A stretch of DNA of 64,000 bases, from the NCBI GenBank assembly GCA_016708025.1, contig JADJGQ010000001.1:434001-498000 (forward strand), read 5' to 3'. Under the pieces are notes generated by a model. That model worked only from the letters and a program-made list of their open reading frames with translations. It had not been told where the DNA came from and made no database searches. A program made the translations under genes and the position numbers. Below are positions 25,971 to 33,587 of this stretch, one piece after another; the first letter of the stretch is position 1; each line of letters begins with the position of its first letter. The stretch is from a bacterium (GTDB taxonomy: Bacteria; Zixibacteria; MSB-5A5; GN15; FEB-12).

Positions 25971-27077
25971 TTACGGGCACATTGGCAGGGAGTCAATCAC
26001 ACCTTGCAGATATGCGATGATGAATGAAAGATCCCGCAGGTCTATCTTGCCGGCTCGGTCGATATTGGCCTCGCCCGTACAGGCGAATTGATAACCTTCG
26101 CCGATGAACAGTTCGACCATGGCGCTGAGGTCAAGCAGGTCAACATCGCCGATACCATTTACATTACCGGTTGAGCCGAGGCAGCAATCCGGAGAGCGGG
26201 TCAGGCGAAGAGAGTCGATAGTGACGCCGTTTATGGCGATGAACTTGATCTCAAGAGTGCTATCGGTAGCCTCGATCAGATTGGCGCCATAGGTGGCATT
26301 AAAACGTACCTGGCTCCCCGTCACCAGATTGAGGGGAGGAAACGAGTAGATGGATCGTCCGCCGAGGCCGGTAACAATATAGGTGAGGGAGTCGCCATCA
26401 TTGTTGTTGTCGCGAAGGATCCGTTCGTAGGTATGGTCGTGACCGGCCATGACCAGTGAAACTCCCCAATCCTCAAACGGCCACTGCATGAAGGGGGACG
26501 AACCATGCTGGGAAGAGGAGTAGGGGGGATGGTGCATGAAGACGATCTTCCAGGGGAGTGGGGAGGACGCCAATTGAGCCTGGAGCCAGAGTCCCTGGAC
26601 TGAGTTCGGGGTGGTACCATCAGTCTCCTGGAAGTTGCTGTTCAGCGCAAAGAAGTGGATCGGGCCGCGAACGAAGTCATAGTAGCGGGGATTGCCCGAA
26701 GAGGCGGTGCTTGCGATCTGGGTGCCGGGCAAAGTGAAGTAGGAGAGATATGCGGCGAAACCGCCACCATCGGAATAGTCATGATTGCCCGCGGAGGGGA
26801 AAAAGCGATTCAAACGTGAACCGGGTCCATAGAAGCCGAAATACGAGCCGATGAAATCCGCATAGTATTGACCGATGTTGAAATCGATGCCGTTCGGGCC
26901 ATAGCTGTTGTCGCCGGTCGTGATGATGAAATCCGGATCCCAGCTCTTGATCAGATCCGCAACCTGGCCCTCGGCGACGGTGGCCGCTCCGTAGTCTCCG
27001 AGAACGGCAAAGCGGGTAGCGCCAACTGCGGGCGTGAGCAACAACATGGTGAGAATGGCTGACCGCAATAGGGTCAT
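25971..27077 (-). CDS. Secreted purple-acid-phosphatase-like metallophosphoesterase with dockerin-like C-terminus
   Basis: 368 residues from the ATG at 27077, which has AAGGAG upstream and opens a signal peptide (MTLLRSAILTMLLLTPAVGA); a longer in-frame start at 27161 is unlikely. The metal site is the calcineurin-like set: VLGDYGA, TTGDNSYG, AGNHDYSD, FMHHPPYS and AGHDHTYER. The last 60 residues carry two dockerin-type calcium repeats (GNVNGIGDVDLLDLSAMVEL and ANIDRAGKIDLRDLSFIIAY). It should release phosphate outside the cytoplasm. The dockerin-like module may anchor it or dimerise; no cohesin is seen here. It sits 51 bases upstream of the VOC gene and may be co-transcribed. Confidence 0.9.
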   Translation of the reverse strand: MTLLRSAILTMLLLTPAVGATRFAVLGDYGAATVAEGQVADLIKSWDPDFIITTGDNSYGPNGIDFNIGQYYADFIGSYFGFYGPGSRLNRFFPSAGNHDYSDGGGFAAYLSYFTLPGTQIASTASSGNPRYYDFVRGPIHFFALNSNFQETDGTTPNSVQGLWLQAQLASSPLPWKIVFMHHPPYSSSQHGSSPFMQWPFEDWGVSLVMAGHDHTYERILRDNNNDGDSLTYIVTGLGGRSIYSFPPLNLVTGSQVRFNATYGANLIEATDSTLEIKFIAINGVTIDSLRLTRSPDCCLGSTGNVNGIGDVDLLDLSAMVELFIGEGYQFACTGEANIDRAGKIDLRDLSFIIAYLQGVIDSLPMCP

Positions 27078-27174
27078 GCTGGTCTCCTTATCGGAAAAGT
27101 TGAGGTGGCGGAGTATCGGTTGCGATACGCTCAAGATATGAAAATGGAGTGAATTGAGCAACCTTGAAGGCGGG

Positions 27175-28638
27175 TCACTCGTTGCGCAGGGCTTCGACAG
27201 GGTCGATTCGCGCGGCCCGGGAAGCTGGGTAGTAGCCGGCCAACAGGCTGACGATCAGACCGAGTGCCAGCGCGGCGCCAATGAGCCAGAGCGGTAGGGC
27301 AAATAGCTGGACCTCAGGGATCCCCTCGCGTTCCATGAATATCCGGGCAACTTTGGAGGCGACAAGGGTGATCACCCAACCCAGCAGGATGCCGAAGAGC
27401 GAACCGGCCAGACCGATCACCGCCGACTCAGTGAGGAAGAGGTAGCGGATATCGCGTTCATCGGCGCCGAGCGATTTGAGGACGCCGATCTCGCGGCGGC
27501 GTTCCAATACGGACATCACCATGGTGTTGATTATCCCGAGCGAGGCGGTGACCAAAGCGATCAGCCCGACCACCGCCAGCGCCATATCGAAATAAAAGAA
27601 GAATTTCTTGATCTCTTCAAACTGAGTGGCAAAACTGAATGGCTTAAAGCCGAGCGCTTTGACTGAATCCACGATCGAGGCAATCATCACTTTGGGGTCG
27701 AGATCGAGCGTGATATGCGAGAATGTCTTGCCGCTGCCATCGTTTTCCTCGAGAAAGAGTTTTCCGGTGGTGAGCGCGCCCATCATCTCCGAGGGGTCAC
27801 CGTCAAGGACGCCGGCGGAGAGCCGCCGTCCCACTCGATCGCCAACAATGAGCGGAGCCATATTTCTCTGCTGAGGGCCGCCGGCATTGAGAACACCGAC
27901 AACCGTAAGCGTTTCGGTGAGAATGTTCGGGCACTGAAGATAGCCATTGAGGAATTTCGACATCGCGGAATTGAGTTCTGTGCGAAGGATCCGCTCGACA
28001 TAGGAACGTTGTCTGACCGAGTCAAAATTGATCTCACTAAATCGCTTCTGGATGTAGGCGCGATCAGGCGGAAGAATTTTGGCGATCCCGCTGTCGACAG
28101 TAAGCATCTTGACCAGGATGACGACTGGTTTGCCGATAGCCGAGTCGGGAACAGTCATACCGGCCTCGCGAATGAAGTGGTCTGTGACGACGACTTCTTT
28201 GGTGGAGTCGCTAGTCAGAAGATGTCCGGCGCGAAGTCCGGAGAAAAATCTGGTTTGCAACGCTTGCAGGGAGATCGCCTGAGCGCGGGTTTCGAATGTC
28301 GAATCGCCGAATGTGGCAGTGCCACTGAAGGCATCATACGGATAGGCCAAGCGGACGCCGGGGAGCTTGCCCAGCTCTTCCATGGCGGCACGGTCAAGCG
28401 GCCGGGGAGGAACGGAATCTTTTACGGCAGATGGCTCCTGCGGGTAGACCTGGATTGTATTAAAGAGTCCCAGTTTTTCGAACTGCTCTTCTATGTACTG
28501 CTGGTTGCCTGCGCCAAACGAGAGCATGGAGACAAATGTGCCGATAGCGATCACCACGCCGGCGATAGTAAGGGCAGTGCGCAATTTGAGTCGGATCAGA
28601 TTTCCGGAGGAGATGGCGAGGGAGTCAAGCAGCTTCAT
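27175..28638 (-). CDS. ABC transporter permease, MacB/FtsX type
   Basis: 487 residues. It has one N-terminal membrane helix (RTALTIAGVVIAIGTFVSML), a periplasmic MacB-type domain of roughly 300 residues, then three FtsX helices with the coupling motif SVLERRREIGVLKSLGADERD and the end ASRAARIDPVEALRNE. These mechanotransmission transporters export or extract lipids, peptides or lipoproteins without passing them through the membrane. Substrate unknown; no MacA-like adaptor is adjacent. It overlaps its ATPase gene by 4 bases. Confidence 0.9.
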   Translation of the reverse strand: MKLLDSLAISSGNLIRLKLRTALTIAGVVIAIGTFVSMLSFGAGNQQYIEEQFEKLGLFNTIQVYPQEPSAVKDSVPPRPLDRAAMEELGKLPGVRLAYPYDAFSGTATFGDSTFETRAQAISLQALQTRFFSGLRAGHLLTSDSTKEVVVTDHFIREAGMTVPDSAIGKPVVILVKMLTVDSGIAKILPPDRAYIQKRFSEINFDSVRQRSYVERILRTELNSAMSKFLNGYLQCPNILTETLTVVGVLNAGGPQQRNMAPLIVGDRVGRRLSAGVLDGDPSEMMGALTTGKLFLEENDGSGKTFSHITLDLDPKVMIASIVDSVKALGFKPFSFATQFEEIKKFFFYFDMALAVVGLIALVTASLGIINTMVMSVLERRREIGVLKSLGADERDIRYLFLTESAVIGLAGSLFGILLGWVITLVASKVARIFMEREGIPEVQLFALPLWLIGAALALGLIVSLLAGYYPASRAARIDPVEALRNE

Positions 28639-29348
28639 GGTGTCGCTCCGTGGGCTTCATCAGCTCCAACGATCCGGCCGTAGTGCATTCTGACCGTACG
28701 ACCGGCGAATGTTCGGGCCATCTCGAGGTCATGGGTAACCATAATGACAGTCAGGCCATCGGCGCTGAGTTGCTGCATGAGGGAGACGATCTGTCGAGAG
28801 TTTTCGAGGTCGAGGTTGCCAGTCGGTTCATCGGCACAGAGGATAGCAGGTTCTTTCACGAGAGCACGGGCAATTGCAACGCGCTGTTGTTCGCCGCCGG
28901 AGAGATCGGCCGGGCGGTGGGTCATACGGTCTGCCAGCCCCAGCCGTTCAAGCATGGCGGATGCTCGATCTCGACGTTCGGTTCTGGGGATCTCGCCGAA
29001 ATACATGGCCAGCTCGACATTTTCCAGCGCTGTGCGATGGTGAATGAGGTTAAACGACTGAAAAACCATGCCGATGTGGGTGCCGCGGTAACCGGCAAGC
29101 TGTTGGCGGGAATAGGCACCGAGTGATTCGCCGCGGTATTGGATGGATCCTCCGGTCGGGGTGTCAAGACCGGCCAACAGATTGAGCAATGTGGATTTAC
29201 CGGAGCCGGATGAACCGACAACCGCGAGGAATTCGCCGGGTGAAATGACAAGGTCGACTTCATCAACGGCCCGAATGGTTTGCGGGCCCCGAATGTAATG
29301 GCGGCATAGCTGGCTGGTTTGGAGGATACTGTGTGTCAAGTCAGTCAT
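28635..29348 (-). CDS. ABC transporter ATP-binding protein, LolD/MacB type
   Basis: 237 residues. Walker A is GSSGSGKSTLLN, the Q-loop FQSFNLIHH, the signature LSGGEQQRVAIARAL, Walker B AILCADEPTGNLD, and the switch His VTHDLEMA. It is the motor for the permease encoded directly downstream. Nothing fixes the substrate. Confidence 0.93.
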   Translation of the reverse strand: MTDLTHSILQTSQLCRHYIRGPQTIRAVDEVDLVISPGEFLAVVGSSGSGKSTLLNLLAGLDTPTGGSIQYRGESLGAYSRQQLAGYRGTHIGMVFQSFNLIHHRTALENVELAMYFGEIPRTERRDRASAMLERLGLADRMTHRPADLSGGEQQRVAIARALVKEPAILCADEPTGNLDLENSRQIVSLMQQLSADGLTVIMVTHDLEMARTFAGRTVRMHYGRIVGADEAHGATP

Positions 29349-29400
29349 TTACGTCCAGCACCTGATAGGATAGACCGTATCATAGTTAGCACCGTTAGCC

Positions 29401-29428
29401 TTGACATATGCATCAGTACGGAAATAAT
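29401..29428 (+). promoter_or_regulatory. Possible promoter before the M16 protease gene
   Basis: TTGACA (29401-29406), 16 bases, AATAAT (29423-29428). The -35 is perfect and the -10 is moderate. It would give a leader of about 350 bases. Confidence 0.4.
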
Positions 29429-29767
29429 CTGTTCAAGTTGCTGCTATGTGAAGATAACTCATTCCAGCGTTGGGGAATAGCGAATATATCTTAGGATAGG
29501 GGGACAATTTATGTTTTCGATTGCCGGTTATTGGAAGGGAGTGTTAATTCCGTGGGCGGGCGGAAACTTAGCCAGTGTGTGACCGTATGCTGAAGGGAAT
29601 AGGTTGGTTGGCGGACAAGTCGCGTGATGAAGCAGTATTCAGATCCTCCCGTATTTTCTTCTGCACTATTTGATGGATGTCGCCGTCTTTGTTTGTCCGC
29701 GGTGGAATCACTATCGCGCACATCGAACAAGCACCAATGAATATAGACCACACAAGAACAGAGGCAC

Positions 29768-29774
29768 AAAGGAG
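29768..29774 (+). promoter_or_regulatory. Ribosome-binding site deciding the GTG start of the M16 gene
   Basis: AAAGGAG, 7 bases before GTG 29782. In-frame ATGs upstream (29677, 29737) and downstream (29800) lack such a site. Confidence 0.7.
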
Positions 29775-29781
29775 TTTACCA

Positions 29782-32487
29782 GTGAGAAGGACTTTACTCA
29801 TGGTCGGGGCCATGCTGTTGTTGGCGACGGCGCTGATGGCACAGGGGCTACCGCAACTGAAGACAGAGAAGTATGTACTTCCCAACGGTCTTGAAGTGAT
29901 CCTGCACGAAGACCACTCGGTCCCGATGGTCAGCGTGAATGTCTGGTATCATGTCGGTTCGAAGAATGAGAAGCCGGGTCGCACCGGATTCGCGCATTTA
30001 TTCGAGCACATGATGTTCCAGGGGTCAAAGAATTTTGATGGGGATTATTTCGTCCCGCTCGACAAGATCGGCGCGGACTGCAACGGGTCGACCTCGGAAG
30101 ACCGGACCAATTACTGGGAGAATGTACCGTCCGAGCATCTCGAGCTGGCGCTGGCGATGGAGTCGGACCGCATGGGGCATCTGCTCGATGTGTTTACCCA
30201 GGAGAAGCTGGATAATCAGCGCGATGTCGTGAAAAACGAACGTCGCCAGGGTGTCGATAACGCTCCATATGGTGTGCAGGAAGATGTACTGCCGTTGTTG
30301 ATCTATCCGATGGGGCATCCGTATTCCTGGTCGGTGATCGGCAGTATGGAGGACCTGAGTGCGGCGTCGGCTGACGACGTGAAAGATTTCTTCCGGAAGT
30401 ATTATTCACCGAGCAATGCATCGCTCTGTCTGGCCGGAGATTTCAATTCAGCCACGGCCAAGCAGTGGATTGAGAAGTATTTCGGGACGATCCCGGCCGG
30501 TCCGCCCGTAGAACGGTACACCTCGTGGATCCCGGAGATCACACATGAACATCGGGCGATAGCCGAAGATGAAGTTGAGCTGCCGATGGTGATCATGGCG
30601 TGGCATACGCCGGCTTATTATGCTCCGGGCGATGCGGAAGCCGATCTGCTTGCCGACATTCTGAGCAGTGGGATGAATTCACGGCTTAACGAAGCATTGG
30701 TCTATCGTCTGCAGATCGCCGACGAAGTGAATGCATACCAGGCTTCGCGTGAGATCTCGAGCCAGTATACGATCCAGGCGACGGCCAAGCCGGGGCATAC
30801 AGCCGAAGAGATCGAAGCGGCTATCGATGCAGAAATGGCCAAGTTGCTTCGCGACGGCATCACCGCCCGCGAATTGGCTCGCGCCAAGACCAATTGGGAG
30901 GTGTCGTTCATTCGCCGGTTGCAGAATATCGGCGGATTTGGCGGCAAAGCGGATATTCTGAATCAATACAATGTGCATCTTGGCTCGCCCGACAAGCTGG
31001 AGTGGGATGTCAATCGCTATCGCAGTGCGACAGTTGAAGGGATCAACCAGTTTGCCCGGACGTTCCTCGCTCCGAACAAGCGCGGCGTATTGCATATCGT
31101 TCCGCAGGGGAACCTGACGGTTGCCAGCACGGCGGTCGATCGGGCGGTCAAGCCGACCCCGACTGCAGAAGCACCGTTCACTCCACCAACCGTGCAGAGT
31201 GCCGCACTGTCGAACGGGATCCAGGTTCTTCTGGTGGAAGACCACCGTCTGCCGCTGGTCGATCTATCAGTGATGATCGAACGGGGATGGACCTCCGACC
31301 CGCAGGGGAAATTTGGCCTGGCGGCATTGACTGCCGACATGCTGGATGAAGGGTTCAAGAAACTGAACGCGCTGCAGATCTCTGATACGATCCGGATGCT
31401 TGGCGCCAATGCCGGTTCGGGTTCCGGTTTCGATGAGACCCATGTCAATCTGAACGTGTTGAAACGAAATTTCACTCCGGCGCTTGGTCTGGTTGGCGAT
31501 ATGCTGTTGTCGCCGACTTTCCCGCAGAACGAACTGGATCGTCTGAAAAACGAACGGTTGTCTGCAATAGAGGCGATGAAGTCGCAACCGACCCAGCTCG
31601 GGTTCTCAGTCTTCCGCGAGAAGCTGTATGGCGCCAACAGTGCCTATGGTCAGCCGGTCAGCGGTACCGGTACCGAAGCATCGCTGGCGGCGATCACTCG
31701 CGCCGACCTGCTTGCCTTCTATCAGGCGAATTATTTCCCGAATATCACTACGGTGGCGATCACCGGTGACATCACTCTTGATGAAGCCAAAGCGCAATTG
31801 GAGAAGGTGTTCGGCGGCTGGAAGCAGGGTACTCCGGCCGAGGTTCCCGCACCGACACCGAATACCAGCAGTGCGCCGACAGTTTATATCGTGGACCGTC
31901 CGGGAGCACAGCAGTCGGTGATCTTCGCCGGCTATCCGTGCATACCGCCGACCGATCCGGATTATCTGCCGTTCATGGTATTCAATAGCCGACTGGGCGG
32001 CGATTTCACCAGCCGCATCAATATGAACCTCCGCGAGGACAAGGGATTCACCTATGGTTCCTATTCGACTCTGGGGAATGGCCTGGTGAGCGCGCCGTTT
32101 AATGTGGTAGCGCCGGTGCAGTCGCAGTCGACGAAGGAAGCGCTGGTGGAGATCCTCAAGGAACTGAAAGAGGTGATCTCGACGCGTCCACTGACGAATG
32201 AAGAACTGACGGATGCCAAGGTCTCCATGGTCAAATCCTGGGCGCAGGGATTCCAGAATTTCAGTGGGATCACCAGTCAGCTTCGTGGCCTGGCGCTGTA
32301 TGACCGTCCGCTTGATTACTGGAAATCGCGCGTTGGTACGGTCAATGGACTGGATGACGCGAAGATCAAAGAGGTCTCAACCAAGTATGTTCGTCCGAAT
32401 AACCTGACGATCGTTATCGTGGGAGATAAGGCGAAGATCGAGGAAGGGATCAAGGCGATGGGGATAGGGGAAGTATCCTCGCTGTAG
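29782..32487 (+). CDS. Fused M16-family zinc peptidase (two-domain, secreted)
   Basis: 901 residues from GTG 29782 (strong ribosome site). A signal peptide (LLMVGAMLLLATALMAQG) sends it out of the cytoplasm. The first M16 half has the inverted zinc motif HLFEH with His72, Glu75 and His76, and continues with NERRQGVDNAPYG. The second half starts near residue 470 (LSNGIQVLLVEDHRLPLVD) and at the matching place reads GLAALTADML, so it has lost HxxEH and is a non-catalytic partner. This is the common bacterial arrangement in which active and inactive halves form a clam shell that degrades peptides. A terminator follows. Confidence 0.93.
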   Translation: MRRTLLMVGAMLLLATALMAQGLPQLKTEKYVLPNGLEVILHEDHSVPMVSVNVWYHVGSKNEKPGRTGFAHLFEHMMFQGSKNFDGDYFVPLDKIGADCNGSTSEDRTNYWENVPSEHLELALAMESDRMGHLLDVFTQEKLDNQRDVVKNERRQGVDNAPYGVQEDVLPLLIYPMGHPYSWSVIGSMEDLSAASADDVKDFFRKYYSPSNASLCLAGDFNSATAKQWIEKYFGTIPAGPPVERYTSWIPEITHEHRAIAEDEVELPMVIMAWHTPAYYAPGDAEADLLADILSSGMNSRLNEALVYRLQIADEVNAYQASREISSQYTIQATAKPGHTAEEIEAAIDAEMAKLLRDGITARELARAKTNWEVSFIRRLQNIGGFGGKADILNQYNVHLGSPDKLEWDVNRYRSATVEGINQFARTFLAPNKRGVLHIVPQGNLTVASTAVDRAVKPTPTAEAPFTPPTVQSAALSNGIQVLLVEDHRLPLVDLSVMIERGWTSDPQGKFGLAALTADMLDEGFKKLNALQISDTIRMLGANAGSGSGFDETHVNLNVLKRNFTPALGLVGDMLLSPTFPQNELDRLKNERLSAIEAMKSQPTQLGFSVFREKLYGANSAYGQPVSGTGTEASLAAITRADLLAFYQANYFPNITTVAITGDITLDEAKAQLEKVFGGWKQGTPAEVPAPTPNTSSAPTVYIVDRPGAQQSVIFAGYPCIPPTDPDYLPFMVFNSRLGGDFTSRINMNLREDKGFTYGSYSTLGNGLVSAPFNVVAPVQSQSTKEALVEILKELKEVISTRPLTNEELTDAKVSMVKSWAQGFQNFSGITSQLRGLALYDRPLDYWKSRVGTVNGLDDAKIKEVSTKYVRPNNLTIVIVGDKAKIEEGIKAMGIGEVSSL

Positions 32488-32513
32488 TGTGAGTACAGAT
32501 CGCTGATTATTGA

Positions 32514-32546
32514 GGCCCGGTGGCAAATGCTACCGGGTCTTTTTTT
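32514..32546 (+). terminator. Rho-independent terminator after the M16 gene
   Basis: Stem CCCGGTGGC/GCTACCGGG (32516-32524 and 32529-32537, one mismatch) with an AAAT loop, followed by TCTTTTTTT. Confidence 0.9.
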
Positions 32547-32581
32547 GTAGGGGGCCGTTTAGTACGAGGATAATTCGATCC

Positions 32582-32610
32582 TTGATTGCCGCTGATCGAT
32601 GAACTAATTT
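32582..32610 (+). promoter_or_regulatory. Possible promoter of the RsiV-like gene
   Basis: TTGATT (32582-32587), 17-base spacer, TAATTT (32605-32610), in an AT-rich stretch between a terminator and the gene. Confidence 0.4.
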
Positions 32611-32644
32611 AATGTAGAGTGGTCAAGCGGAATTGAGGGAATGT

Positions 32645-33493
32645 ATGCGTGAACTTCTTGTCGCTGGTTTCTGTACTATTGCCTTCTTCATTTCAAATGG
32701 GGCAGTGCAGGCAGAGGAATGGTATGAGAGGCCCGAGGAACATCTCACGATCGCCATGGATTCAGCTACGCGAGTCTTTGAAGGGACAGTTGTGAGAGGG
32801 ACTGATACAATTCTATGCGGCTTGGAGATCATGGCTAAGTGGCCGCAGGTCGCTTCAGGCCCCTCACGAGAAGTGGTGGATTCATTAAGTGCCTTCTTCT
32901 TGCGGTTTGCCAACAGTCAGTTTGATCTCGCGCCAGGCACGACGCTTCAAGAGCGAGTAGACGCAGAACTCGACACAATTGTCGGCAACGAGTGGTACGA
33001 TAGGAGCATGTGGGGAGGCGCCCTCTGGATATTGGAGGTCGCATATCTTGATCATCGCATTTTATCGTTACGAGTTAGTCGAGATGTTTGTATCAGCTGC
33101 AATGGACATCCGTACCGAGAGAACTACTATCATTTCGCACTTCCGGAGTTGAGAGAGATTTCGCAAGATAGCATATTCATCGCTGATGCTCAGCCATACC
33201 TTGATTCTATCGGTGCCCTTGCCTTCCGACGAGACCAAAAGATACCTGACGATACTACATTTCGTCAGGCGGGATATGACATAGACGAGAATACACAAGG
33301 GAAGTATGCGTTCCCAAAGTTTGCTCTCTGCCCTAACTATCAGATCACCGACTCCGGGATAGTCTACGTGTACAATGCCTACGAAATTGCCTCGGGTGCC
33401 TATGGAATGTCCACTGCCTATCTCTCATGGCAACAACTCCAGCCTTTCATTCGGCCGGATGGGCCGCTGGGGTGGGTGCTGAAAGAAGAATAG
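32645..33493 (+). CDS. Exported protein with RsiV/DUF3298-like C-terminal domain
   Basis: 282 residues from ATG 32645, with GAGGG 5 bases upstream; a TTG at 32633 is in frame. The signal peptide runs to about GAVQA. The C-terminal half matches the DUF3298 pattern: SCNGHPYRENYYHFAL, LPELREISQDSIF, then ALCPNYQITDSGIVYVYN and YEIASGAYGMSTAYLSWQQL. In Bacillus RsiV this domain senses lysozyme, but here there is no anti-sigma domain and no sigma factor gene beside it, so it is not an RsiV. To the eye the base use is more AT-rich than in its neighbours. It stands alone between two terminators. Confidence 0.75.
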   Translation: MRELLVAGFCTIAFFISNGAVQAEEWYERPEEHLTIAMDSATRVFEGTVVRGTDTILCGLEIMAKWPQVASGPSREVVDSLSAFFLRFANSQFDLAPGTTLQERVDAELDTIVGNEWYDRSMWGGALWILEVAYLDHRILSLRVSRDVCISCNGHPYRENYYHFALPELREISQDSIFIADAQPYLDSIGALAFRRDQKIPDDTTFRQAGYDIDENTQGKYAFPKFALCPNYQITDSGIVYVYNAYEIASGAYGMSTAYLSWQQLQPFIRPDGPLGWVLKEE

Positions 33494-33518
33494 ACTTGTC
33501 TGAAGCAGTTCAGAAATA

Positions 33519-33551
33519 CAAAGCCGCCGGTGTTGGCTTCCGGCGGCTTTG
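33519..33551. terminator. Hairpin between convergent genes
   Basis: 12-bp perfect stem CAAAGCCGCCGG / CCGGCGGCTTTG (33519-33530, 33540-33551) with a 9-base loop, between a plus gene and a minus operon. It can serve both strands; the T-tracts are partly within the stem. Confidence 0.8.
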
Positions 33552-33587
33552 CTTCGTTAGAGACAAAAATGAAGCGAAGAAATGATC

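Larger units (their letters stand above)
29349..29781. other. 433-base intergenic region between the ABC operon and the M16 gene
   Basis: It holds a possible plus-strand promoter at 29401 and otherwise no supported gene. A 23-codon frame from ATG 29511 has an AGGGGG upstream but no coding character that I trust. The stretch directly before the M16 gene could be a long 5' leader. No hairpin with a T-tract is obvious. Confidence 0.5.

Noticed and set aside
29511..29582. 23-codon frame with a purine-rich site upstream of the M16 gene
   Set aside because: Too short, no recognisable features, and the G-rich stretch may be chance.
29677..29781. Upstream extension of the M16 gene
   Set aside because: It lacks a ribosome site and would bury the signal peptide; GTG 29782 has a strong site at good spacing.
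31017..31637. 206-codon minus frame inside the M16 gene
   Set aside because: Shadow of the strong plus-strand coding sequence.
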